DNA of 45,751 bases from Bacteroidia bacterium (GTDB taxonomy: Bacteria; Bacteroidota; Bacteroidia; Bacteroidales; Prolixibacteraceae): the NCBI GenBank assembly GCA_026391295.1, contig JAPLDS010000024.1, positions 1 to 45,751 of the forward strand, read 5' to 3'. Below are positions 34,012-43,237 of the stretch, piece after piece (position 1 is the stretch's first letter; every line of letters begins with the position of its first letter). The notes beneath the pieces are model-generated. The model was not told where the DNA came from and did not search any database. It worked only from the letters and a program-made list of their open reading frames with translations. A program made the position numbers and the translations under genes.

Positions 34012-34359
34012 TTATTTTTTATCGTATAGAGCCTCATCACCTTGATCACCAGTACGAATACGTATTGACTGATCGATTTGAGTAACAAAGATGCGACCAT
34101 CGCCTGATTCTCCAGTATACGCAGATTTCAGGATTGCATTGATTGACTTTTCAACGTTAATATCTCGCACAACGAAAGAGATATAAACTCGATCAATAGT
34201 GTTCACATCATAAGCCACACCACGAAATATAAGTCCTTGTTTAGCTGATCCCTGACCCTTTACTTCCCACCAAGAAAGAAAGTCTATATCAGCTTCATGC
34301 AAAGCTTTTCTTACAACTTCAAATTTTGATTTACGAACAATAGCTTCAACTTTTTTCAT
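34012..34359 (-). CDS. glnK: P-II nitrogen regulatory protein
   Basis: A 115-residue signal protein that binds ATP/ADP and 2-oxoglutarate and plugs AmtB when nitrogen is plentiful. The start MKKVEAIVRKSKFEVVRKAL, the B-loop TGESGDGRIFV and the C-loop IRIRTGDQGDEAL are canonical. The T-loop (residues 35-52, GQGSAKQGLIFRGVAYDV) is one residue shorter than in E. coli GlnB and lacks the GHTE segment, yet it keeps Arg46 and Tyr50, which align with the pore-plugging Arg47 and the modified Tyr51. It lies 26 bases from the outer-membrane protein gene and 23 bases from amtB. Whether the Tyr is uridylylated cannot be told; no GlnD is in the window. The glnK name is from the link with amtB. Confidence 0.94.
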   Translation of the reverse strand: MKKVEAIVRKSKFEVVRKALHEADIDFLSWWEVKGQGSAKQGLIFRGVAYDVNTIDRVYISFVVRDINVEKSINAILKSAYTGESGDGRIFVTQIDQSIRIRTGDQGDEALYDKK

Positions 34360-34385
34360 GACTTTAAGATTTTACGTTTATACTG

Positions 34386-35048
34386 TTACAAAGTAAATCC
34401 TAACACAAAGAATATTTGATCTTTTTCAGGATTTAAGATTACTTTTCCTGTTAAAGGAAGAGAAAATTTATCAGATATTGCAATTGTTTTAGTGGTAGAA
34501 AGACCTAAGTTAACAACATTAAAGTTCTTGTCACTTGAATATTGCTCATTTCCAGCTCCAACAAATATGCTACAAGTCTTCAAAGCTAAAGCAGCTTCCA
34601 CATAAATGTCGTTATTTACGTTAGCAAAAGCATAGTTACCTACAATGCTGAACTTTCCAGAAGTGAATCCAGGAGAAATTTCAAACATATGAGGAGCTTT
34701 ATAAGTAGTATAGTTACCTACACTTCCAGGCTCAGCAGGAAAATAGTAATCAGTAAGGGTTAAGCTAAATCCGCTTTTAAAAGCATAAGTCATAAATAAA
34801 TCGGCTTCCGTAGCGGTTGTAACACCAGACAATGAATAGCTACCCCATGCACCTAATGTAAAACCACCATCTACATATTTGATTGTTGGCTGAACTACAG
34901 GTGAATTTCCAAAATCACTTCCTCTCCAATTGTAACGGTTGTAAAAATCGGCTCCAGTAGTCCAAGCCCCTTTTGTCTCTTGCGCAGATGCGCTAATTGA
35001 AATGATTGAGAACAATGCAACAATTAATCCTAATGTAACTTTTTTCAT
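34386..35048 (-). CDS. Outer-membrane beta-barrel protein, TorF/putative porin-like
   Basis: A 220-residue exported protein with the signal peptide MKKVTLGLIVALFSIISISASAQ. The mature part begins WTTGADFYNRYNWRGSDFG, the 'Y..RY..RG...' opening of the TorF/Gcw_chp putative porin group, and then alternates hydrophobic and polar residues in about ten short strands with aromatic girdles; it ends in FFVLGFTL, a C-terminal barrel signal. It is the first gene of an operon with P-II and amtB. Seen: export signal, barrel pattern, position. Inferred: a porin-like channel for small nitrogen compounds. The solute is not known. Confidence 0.82.
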   Translation of the reverse strand: MKKVTLGLIVALFSIISISASAQETKGAWTTGADFYNRYNWRGSDFGNSPVVQPTIKYVDGGFTLGAWGSYSLSGVTTATEADLFMTYAFKSGFSLTLTDYYFPAEPGSVGNYTTYKAPHMFEISPGFTSGKFSIVGNYAFANVNNDIYVEAALALKTCSIFVGAGNEQYSSDKNFNVVNLGLSTTKTIAISDKFSLPLTGKVILNPEKDQIFFVLGFTL

Positions 35049-35152
35049 AATGGTTCTTTTTTAATTTAACAATGATTATAATAATTCTAAGTAAAAAACA
35101 CTTCAATAAAATTATGCAGTAAAAAGTAAAATTTAAAAGTACACCCCCTATT

Positions 35153-35183
35153 TTTGCATAACTACATCACAAATTTATGCAAA
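35153..35183. promoter_or_regulatory. Candidate operator upstream of the ammonium operon
   Basis: TTTGCATAA (35153-35161) and TTATGCAAA (35175-35183) are perfect complements separated by 13 bases, so the half-sites are 22 bases apart, two helical turns. They lie about 105-135 bases upstream of the outer-membrane protein ATG. ACACCCCC (35141-35148) and CAGACCCCC (35191-35199) flank them on either side. A dimeric regulator site is a reasonable reading; the regulator is unknown. Confidence 0.4.
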
Positions 35184-35474
35184 TTAGAATACAGACCCCC
35201 AGATTTTATGTATATAATCATCAAAATAACATTAATTTAACAATGAAATACCAATTTTAAACAAAAACAAGTCACAACAAGCTAAAAATAAGCATTTTGA
35301 TATTAAAAACTAAAAATCATGCCATTTTGATATATTTTCAAATATAATTAATCATTATATCAAATTAAACAAAAATAAAAGATCAATTAGATATATCATT
35401 TTTGCATTTTAAAAACTAGAATAGCAACTTAAAAAACATTCCAATTACAACATTTCAAGTATCAGAATAAACCT

Positions 35475-35482
35475 TATATTTG
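35475..35482 (+). promoter_or_regulatory. Predicted -7 element for the phosphoesterase gene
   Basis: TATATTTG matches TAnnTTTG, 19 bases before the ATG at 35502. No -33 TTTG is at the expected place, so this is a motif-only call. Confidence 0.4.
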
Positions 35483-35501
35483 GGAAAAGCAGCATTAACA
35501 A

Positions 35502-36887
35502 ATGAAAAGCACTAAAAAGCTAAAGATCTGGGGAGCCATAGCCCTATTAATCCTATTGATTCTATGGTTAAAATGGGACAACTGGTTTTACAATCCCAAA
35601 GAACCTATCTACCAAACAAAATCAGCCCCTTCACGCATACTGATAACATGCTCAGGCGACTTTTTAACCTCAAGGGATATTACATGGCAGTCAGATCCGG
35701 AATCTCAACAGGGAACTATTCAACTTATTGATTTATCAAAACCATCCGATACCACAAAAATAAATGCCGATGGAAAGATCATTAAGACAAGCGGAGGTTC
35801 TTCTGCATACTTTAAAATCAATTTAAAAAATTTAACTCCTGGCAGCACTTATAGATATAGAGTCACTAACAAGTCTGAATCTTCTCAATGGGCTGAATTT
35901 ACACTTGCATCAACAAAAGATCAATCTTATTCTTTTATTTACCTGGGTGATGTGCAAGACTCAATCAATGGTCATTCTAGTGAGCTATTCCAAAAAGCGT
36001 TTGATAGTCAAAAAGAGGCCGCATTTATTATGTTCATTGGAGATATGATAGAGCGCCCTCACGATGCCTTTTGGGGTGAATGGTATAAAGCTGGAGGAGA
36101 TCGCTTTCGAACAACCCCTATCCTAGCCACCCCTGGAAATCACGAATATTACAAAGGAATCACACAAAAACTTGATGAAAGATGGACTGCTCATTTTTCG
36201 TTTCCAACCAACGGACCTGAAAACTTTCTTGGGCGGGCATTCTATTGGGACTTTCAAAACACACGATTTATAAGTATTGACACAAACGGCATACAATCAA
36301 TCCCCTCTGCATTAGAACAAAGAAGCTGGCTGAAAAATGTGCTGGAAACAAACCACCAGAAATGGACGATCGTATTTATGCATCACCCACTTTATTCAAC
36401 TAGTAGAGGACGCGACTACTTCTACCTAAGAACACTCTTCAAATCTTTATTTGAGAAACACAATGTCGACCTCGTATTGGCGGGTCACGATCACGCGTAT
36501 GGCAGAGCATCATCTATCCCAAATTCTGAAAACAACGGAAAACAAGGTCCTATCTATATTGTGGCTCACGCAAGTCCTAAAGTTTACGACATTGACTTTT
36601 CGAATAAAATGGATAAATTAGCTTCAAATACAGCAACCTATCAACTACTCAATGTAACCAAGGACTCAATCAGACTTTCTGCTTTTACAGCAAAAGGTGA
36701 GTATTTCGACGGGTTTAAACTCCAAAAAGATAGCACGGGAGTGAAGAAGGTTACCATCTACACGACTAAGTCCGATCCGAAATACTTAAATCCTACGAAG
36801 AGTTATCTTCAAAAAAATTCAAAAAAGGAGATTGAGAAATACAATGCAGAGATGCAACAATGGATTTCGAAAAAGAGCCTTAATTAA
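35502..36887 (+). CDS. Purple-acid-phosphatase-like metallophosphoesterase
   Basis: A 461-residue protein with an N-terminal anchor or signal (LKIWGAIALLILLILWLKW). About residues 40-145 form the fibronectin-type domain that precedes the catalytic part in purple acid phosphatases (RILITCSGDFLTSRDITWQS and LTPGSTYRYRVTNK). The metallophosphoesterase domain follows with YLGDVQDS, MFIGDMIER, ATPGNHEYY, VFMHHPLYS and LAGHDHAYGR, which supply the Asp, Asn and His ligands of a two-metal site. It faces the periplasm or is outside the cell. It would release phosphate from organic phosphomonoesters, though the substrate is not known. The last 30 residues are Lys-rich. It stands alone before argH, with its promoter element just upstream. 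Confidence 0.9.
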   Translation: MKSTKKLKIWGAIALLILLILWLKWDNWFYNPKEPIYQTKSAPSRILITCSGDFLTSRDITWQSDPESQQGTIQLIDLSKPSDTTKINADGKIIKTSGGSSAYFKINLKNLTPGSTYRYRVTNKSESSQWAEFTLASTKDQSYSFIYLGDVQDSINGHSSELFQKAFDSQKEAAFIMFIGDMIERPHDAFWGEWYKAGGDRFRTTPILATPGNHEYYKGITQKLDERWTAHFSFPTNGPENFLGRAFYWDFQNTRFISIDTNGIQSIPSALEQRSWLKNVLETNHQKWTIVFMHHPLYSTSRGRDYFYLRTLFKSLFEKHNVDLVLAGHDHAYGRASSIPNSENNGKQGPIYIVAHASPKVYDIDFSNKMDKLASNTATYQLLNVTKDSIRLSAFTAKGEYFDGFKLQKDSTGVKKVTIYTTKSDPKYLNPTKSYLQKNSKKEIEKYNAEMQQWISKKSLN

Positions 36888-37028
36888 TTCAACAGAGATT
36901 CTCATTATAAATATAGGACTATTAACTTAAAGAATTTTATCTTACAATCCTTTAAAACTTACTATTTATAGTAGTCATATTTTCTAGGATTATAATAATT
37001 TTACAATCTATATTAAATCAACAAACGA

Positions 37029-38363
37029 ATGAAGCTCTGGGACAAAGGGACTGAAACAAACAAGCTTATTGAGGCGTTTACAATCGGCAAAGACACTGAA
37101 ATGGATTATTTCCTAGCAGAGTTCGATGTGCTAGGATCTCTTGCGCATATTAAAATGCTTGAATCAATAGGATTACTAACAAAATCGGAACTCACCTCGC
37201 TTCAGTCCGAATTAAAAAACATCTACCGTGAAATAAAAGCTGGCAATTTCACAATCGAAGCAGGCAGTGAAGATGTGCACTCCCAAATCGAACTATTACT
37301 GACCCGTAAACTCGGCGACACTGGGAAGAAAATACATAGCGGTAGATCTAGAAACGATCAAGTACTTGTTGACTTAAAACTCTTTGCACGAAGCGAAATC
37401 CAAGACATTACCTTACAGGTTAATGAACTCTTCAACTTATTAATTTCGCAAAGCGATAAATACCAAAAAGTTCTAATGCCCGGCTACACGCATCTTCAGG
37501 TTGCAATGCCATCATCATTTGGACTTTGGTTTGGGGCCTATGCCGAAAGCTTAACTGATGATTTAATCTTGCTCCAAGCTGCGTACCAGATAACAGATCA
37601 AAACCCGCTTGGATCTGCTGCAGGGTATGGCTCTTCATTCCCATTAAACAGGCAGATGACTACTGACCTATTAGGATTTAATAATCTTAATTACAATGTA
37701 ATATATGCCCAAATGGGCAGAGGCAAGGCTGAAAAAATAATCACCTTTGCCTTAGCATCAATTGCAGCAACTCTATCACGGCTAGCTTATGACGTATGTC
37801 TTTTTATGAGTCAAAATTTCAATTTCGTCTCTCTTCCAGATGAGCTAACAACTGGATCAAGTATAATGCCGCACAAGAAAAATCCGGATATATTTGAATT
37901 ACTCCGTTCGCACTGCAATAAACTTCAAGGTTTGCCAAATCAAATCCTACTGATGACAAACAATTTGCCAAGTGGATATTTTCGCGATTTGCAACTGATA
38001 AAAGAGTTGTTTATTCCAGCTTTTGGAGAACTAAAAAGTTGCCTATCAATTTGCAGCTTTGCAGTTGCCAACATGAAAATCAATGAGGATATTTTAGCAG
38101 ACAAAAGATATGAGAATATCTATAGCGTAGAATCTGTCAATGAATTAGTTATCAAAGGCACTCCATTCAGAGAGGCATATAAAGAGATCGGAGAAGCAAT
38201 TAAAAAAGAGGAATTTTATCCGAACAAAAACATTAATCACACTCACGAGGGAAGCATCGGAAACCTCTGCCTTCCGCAGATCCGTAAAAAGATGGAAAAA
38301 ATTGTCGAATCTTTTAATTTCTCAGCTGCTGAAAACGCCACTAAAAGGCTATTGTCGGAATAG
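37029..38363 (+). CDS. argH: Argininosuccinate lyase
   Basis: A 444-residue cytoplasmic enzyme that splits argininosuccinate into arginine and fumarate. The N-terminus MKLWDKGTETNKLIEAFTIG is typical of the phylum, as are SGRSRNDQVLVDLKLF, the catalytic-His segment YTHLQVAMPSSFGLW, and the signature GSSIMPHKKNPDIFELLR with the mobile-loop Ser. Length is near 445, normal. No other arg gene is adjacent; the neighbours are a phosphatase gene and gltB. The 141 bases upstream hold no other gene. Confidence 0.95.
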   Translation: MKLWDKGTETNKLIEAFTIGKDTEMDYFLAEFDVLGSLAHIKMLESIGLLTKSELTSLQSELKNIYREIKAGNFTIEAGSEDVHSQIELLLTRKLGDTGKKIHSGRSRNDQVLVDLKLFARSEIQDITLQVNELFNLLISQSDKYQKVLMPGYTHLQVAMPSSFGLWFGAYAESLTDDLILLQAAYQITDQNPLGSAAGYGSSFPLNRQMTTDLLGFNNLNYNVIYAQMGRGKAEKIITFALASIAATLSRLAYDVCLFMSQNFNFVSLPDELTTGSSIMPHKKNPDIFELLRSHCNKLQGLPNQILLMTNNLPSGYFRDLQLIKELFIPAFGELKSCLSICSFAVANMKINEDILADKRYENIYSVESVNELVIKGTPFREAYKEIGEAIKKEEFYPNKNINHTHEGSIGNLCLPQIRKKMEKIVESFNFSAAENATKRLLSE

Positions 38364-38764
38364 ACCAACTGTAGTAAATTGATCAATTTGACACTAGATA
38401 AAAGTGATTGCGATTTATTTTGCGTCAGTTTATTCTCTTTATGCACATAAATAATTATTTTTTGTTCCATAATGACATTTAATAATTATTTAATATCTAC
38501 CATTAGAAAGCTGATTAACAGCGGATTTGAGCTCCAACTCTCTCAATTCAGTAGAAAATGGTAGAATAAATCTAAATTACAACTAAAAGAAGTAGCAATA
38601 TTTAACGCAAAAATTGTACTTTTGATTTTAGTTTTTAAGGAATAGCCGTAATTTACTTTCATTCTGTTACCGAATACTGCTTTTTCTCGAATAATTACCA
38701 ACAAGAAAACAAAAAATACTTCCAATCTGATTGCAGGGGTGAAGTTTTGCTAATTTTATAACAC
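38364..38764. other. Intergenic region between argH and gltB (401 bases)
   Basis: No gene is credible here. The region contains a perfect 14-bp palindrome AAATTGATCAATTT (38376-38389) just past argH, two copies of the self-complementary AATAATTATT (38450-38459 and 38481-38490) exactly 31 bases apart, and a TAnnTTTG element (38617-38624). The last leaves a leader of about 140 bases before gltB. Confidence 0.6.
38617..38624 (+). promoter_or_regulatory. Predicted -7 element for gltBD
   Basis: TACTTTTG matches TAnnTTTG. It lies 140 bases before the gltB ATG, so the transcript would have a long leader. No good -33 TTTG is present; confidence is low in AT-rich DNA. Confidence 0.35.
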
Positions 38765-41700
38765 ATGGAATCAAATAGTTTCCCGAAAGCCCAAGGGCTG
38801 TATGACCCTAAAAATGAACATGATGCCTGCGGAATAGGCTTCGTAGCACACATTAAAGGTCATAAATCGCACGACATTATCGAACGAGGACTTACCGTAT
38901 TAGTAAATATGGACCATCGTGGGGCCACAAGTTCAGATAACAAGACTGGTGACGGTGCAGGAATTTTAATGCAACTTCCGCACGACTTCTATCTCTCCTT
39001 AAAGATTGCGGTTCCAGAGGCTGGGAAATATGGTACCGGACTTGTGTTTCTTCCAGAAGATAAGAAGGAAGCGGATCATTGCGCTGAGATTTTAAATAAA
39101 TTCGTAGCAGCTGAAGGCCTTCAGTTAATCTCTTGGCGTGATGTGCCTGTTGACAGCAGTGTGATTGGAGAAATAGCAAAACGATCAGAACCATTAATTC
39201 GTCAGATATTTGTTAAAGGAGATTACGAACAAGATATTCTTGAGCGCAAACTCTTCTTAGCAAGAAAACAAGCTGAGCGAAGTATAAGAGAATCAAATCT
39301 CACTCAAAAAGATGCTTTTTGTCTTCCTAGTTTTTCTAGCAAGACATTGATATACAAAGGGATGTTTACGCCAGATCAATTAAGAGACTATTTCAAAGAT
39401 CTCACCAATCCGGCTATGACAAGTGCGATTGCATTGGTCCATTCTCGTTTTAGCACGAATACATTTCCAACTTGGAGTCTGGCACAACCGTTTAGAATGA
39501 TCGCGCACAATGGTGAGATTAATACCATTAAGGGGAATCGTCAATGGATGCATGCTAGAGAGTCGCTTCTTGAAAGTGATCTTTTTGGAAGTGAAATTGA
39601 AAAAATATTTCCAATTATTGAACCAGGAAAATCTGATTCTGCCTCATTTGACAATACGCTAGAGTTCCTTCACTTAGCGGGCCGGAGCATGCCTCACTCG
39701 ATTTGCATGATGATTCCAGAGTCATTTAACGAGAAGAATCCAATTCCTGAGGATTTGAAAGCTTTCTACGAGTATCATTCAACAATTATGGAACCTTGGG
39801 ATGGTCCAGCTTCTATGGTATTCTCTGATGGAAGGTACATCGGTGGAACATTGGATAGAAGTGGATTACGTCCATCTCGCTATGTGATTACCAAAAACGA
39901 TTTGATCGTAATGGGATCAGAAGTTGGGGTTCAAGTATTCAAAGCGGACGAGATTAAAGAGAAGGGGCGTCTAAGACCAGGAAAACTGCTTCTAGTTGAT
40001 ACTGAGCGAGGAATTATTATTCCAGACCAAGAAGTCAAAGCTGAGTTAAGCCAACGAAATCCTTATGGTGATTGGCTTAAAGAGAACAGATTAGAGCTTG
40101 AGAAAATTTCTGTACGACAACGAGTATCATCAAACATAGGTGATCTTTTTGGCCCATACTCAAAGGTATTTGGATATAGCAAAGAGGAGATGATGATTGT
40201 CATCAAAGAGATGGCTGAAACGGCTCAAGAACCTACAAGTTCGATGGGTAATGATACTCCACTTGCCGTTTTATCTGATAAACCAAAACGTTTCTTTAGC
40301 TATTTCAGACAACTTTTTGCGCAGGTTACCAATCCTCCTATTGATCCAATCAGAGAAGGCTTGGTGATGTCGTTAACTCATTACATTGGCTCCGTAAGTA
40401 GCAACATCTTAGAGGAGACACCAAACCATTGTAGCCTAATAAAATTTGATAGTCCAATCATCACCAATACTGATCTTGGCAAGATAAAAGATCTAAAACA
40501 CGAATCGTTTACCCATGCGATTATCCCTATGCTATTCCCAGTTAATGGTGGAGCGGCAGGATTTAAAAAGGCTTTTGATGCTATGTTAGTAGAGGCTGAA
40601 AAAGCAGTAGACGAAAATAAAAACTTCATCATTCTGAGCGACCGCAATGTAGATGAAAATATGGCTCCAATACCATCATTATTATCGGTAGCGGCAGTGC
40701 ATCATCATCTTATTAAGAGTAAGAAAAGAATGCAGATTGGAATTATTGTCGAGAGTGCAGAACCACGAGAAATCATGCATTTTGCATTATTATTTGGTTA
40801 TGGCGCAAGCGTTGTCAATCCATATCTCGCCTTTGCTGCTATTGATTATTTAGTAAATGAAGAGGAAATTAAGTTACCATATGCTGAGGCTCGGAAAAAC
40901 TACATTAAATCGATTGACAAGGGATTGCTAAAAGTGATCTCGAAGATGGGTATCTCTACTTTACAATCTTACCATGGAGCAGAGCTATTTGAGGCAGTCG
41001 GAGTTAGTGATGAACTTATTGATAATTACTTTAAAGGAACACCTTCGCGTATTGGTGGGGTAAGCTACGAAGAGATCTTTAAAGAAGCGATGATCTTCCA
41101 CGATGACGCCTATAAAAATCCAACAAAAAAAGTTTCATTTTCAACGGTTGGAGAATATCACTATAGAAATCAAGGTGAGTTTCATGCTTGGAATCCTCAA
41201 AGTGTTGGATTACTGCAATGGGCGACTAAGTCTGATGATTATCAGACCTATAAAAAATTCAGTAAACTAGTTGATGATCAAAATGCACAGCCTGCATTTA
41301 TTCGTGGCATCTTAAAATGGAAGCACAATCCAATTCCAATTGAGGAAGTTGAGCCAGCTGAAAACATCATGAAACGGTTTGTAACCGGGGCTATGTCATA
41401 CGGATCAATTTCAAAAGAGGCTCACGAGGCTATTGCTGTGGCAATGAATATCATTGGTGGTCGTAGCAATACGGGTGAAGGTGGAGAAGATGCAGGTCGA
41501 TTCGGAACAGATCGAAATTCAAAAATCAAGCAGATTGCATCGGGTCGTTTTGGAGTTACCAATAACTACCTGATCAATGCACAAGAACTTCAGATAAAGA
41601 TTGCTCAAGGGGCTAAACCAGGAGAAGGAGGTCAGTTACCTGGCTTCAAAATCAATAAAATCATTGCTAAATTAAGGCATTCTACGCCAGGAATTACCTT

Positions 41701-43187
41701 GATATCTCCACCGCCTCATCATGATATTTATTCTATTGAGGATTTAGCCCAGCTTATTTTCGACTTAAAGAATGTAAATCCAGATGCTAAAGTCTCAGTT
41801 AAACTTGTGGCAGAATCGGGGGTTGGAACTATTGCAGCCGGTGTAGCGAAAGGGTTCTCAGATATTATAATTGTAAGTGGATGCGAAGGAGGTACTGGCG
41901 CATCACCTGCTAGTTCGATCAAACACGCTGGGTTACCGGCTGAATTTGGAATTGCGGAAACACAGCAGACCTTAGTCATGAATAATCTCCGTGGCCGTGT
42001 TAAACTCCAAGTAGACGGACAATTAAAAACAGGTCGTGATGTGGTAATCATGGGGATGTTAGGAGCCGAAGAATTTGGTTTTGCAACTGGAGCTTTGATC
42101 TCACTTGGATGTATCATGATGCGCAAATGCCATCTTAATACCTGTCCAGCAGGTATTGCAACTCAAAATAAAGAACTAAGAAAACGTTTCTTGGGTAGAT
42201 CACAATTTGTGATTAACTATTTCACGTTTATCTCTCAGGAGATTCGTGAATACATGGCTGAGATTGGGGTTAGAAACTTTGATGATTTAGTTGGTCGTGT
42301 TGATCTGCTTGAGCAAAATCATGAAGTTACCAATTGGAAGATGAAAAATGTAGATTTGTCTAAGTTCTTAAATCTGCCAAAAGAAGCTAAGCTCTATCCG
42401 ATCCGTAACACGCATCCAAATACGAAAAATTTAGATGATGTAATTGACAAGACTTTAATTAAAGAGGCCAATAAAGCGATTAAAAGCGGTGAAAAAGTTT
42501 GGTTATCACATAGCATTCACAATGCAATGCGTACTGTTGGAGCTATGTTGTCTGGTCAAATCTCAAAAAGATATGGTGAAGAAGGGTTACCGAAAGACAC
42601 CATCAACTGCACCTTTACTGGAACAGCAGGTCAAAGTTTTGGCGCATTCTTAGTGAAGGGGGTATCCTTTAAACTGGAAGGTGATTCAAACGATTACCTT
42701 GGAAAGGGTCTTTCGCGGTGAAGTATATATCCAAGGAGTAGCCGGCGAACGCTTCTGCGTAAGGAACTCGGGTGCTAAAGCTGTGGTTGAAGGATCAGGT
42801 GATCACTGTTGTGAATACATGACAGGTGGCCGCACGGTTGTTTTAGGCACAACAGGTCGCAACTTTGCGGCTGGAATGAGTGGAGGTATTGCATATGTCC
42901 TTGATGAAGTAGGTGATTTTGAATACTACTGTAACACAGGACTAGTAGAACTCGGTCCGGTTGAAGACAAAGCAGATATTTCTGAATTACAAGAATTAAT
43001 TGGGAAACATCTTTTATATACCCAAAGTCCATTAGCGAATAAGCTATTAACTAACTGGGAAGAATTCCTTCCTAAGTTCGTTAAAGTTATTCCATTAGAA
43101 TACAAAAAAGTGTTAAACGAAATGAAGTTAAAAGAGGTAAAACGTAAGTTAGAGCTAGCGGAAGATGCTCCTGATAGAAGAGAGTAG
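38765..43187 (+). pseudogene. gltB: Glutamate synthase large subunit, broken by an internal loss and frameshift
   Basis: GltB makes glutamate from 2-oxoglutarate and glutamine-derived ammonia. Frame one (38765-42721, 1318 codons) has the glutaminase with Cys22 in HDACGIGF, the central domain, the FMN domain (EGGEDAGRFGTD, KPGEGGQLPGFK) and the iron-sulfur segment RKCHLNTCPAG. It breaks off after [11 protein letters not shown] with a TGA at 42719-42721. Homology resumes at about 42715 in the +1 frame as [20 protein letters not shown] and runs to the true end at 43187. Normal GltB has about 31-32 more residues between these points (in E. coli a GGLIAIRPP...CLYGATG stretch). So about 90-100 bases, two more than a multiple of three, are missing from the GXGXG beta-helix domain. 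The product should be truncated and inactive unless this is an assembly error. Confidence 0.9.
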
Positions 43188-43237
43188 ATCAATCTTTTAA
43201 AAGACGTTTAACACATTCAACGATTAAAGAAAAGAAA

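Larger units (their letters stand above)
35049..35501. other. Long AT-rich intergenic control region (453 bases)
   Basis: No credible gene is present here. The region separates the divergent ammonium operon from the phosphoesterase gene. It contains a perfect 9-bp inverted repeat flanked by two CCCCC boxes (35139-35200) on the ammonium side, an 11-base direct repeat CATTTTGATAT (35293-35303 and 35323-35333), and a promoter-like TATATTTG on the phosphoesterase side. Confidence 0.7.

Noticed and set aside
35049-35200. A sigma-54 promoter for the ammonium operon
   Set aside because: GG and GC pairs near the C5 boxes are not ten bases apart, so the -24/-12 pattern is absent.
41728-42126. 132-codon antisense frame in gltB
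   Set aside because: It lies wholly inside the conserved FMN domain on the other strand and has low-complexity composition; no family pattern.
42700-42725. Programmed ribosomal frameshift in gltB
   Set aside because: A frameshift would not restore the ~31 missing conserved residues, and there is no slippery heptamer followed by a structure.
42681-43187. A separate small gene starting at 42681
   Set aside because: Its first residues have no ATG and no homology; from about 42715 it is plainly the C-terminal end of GltB, so it is a fragment of the broken gene.
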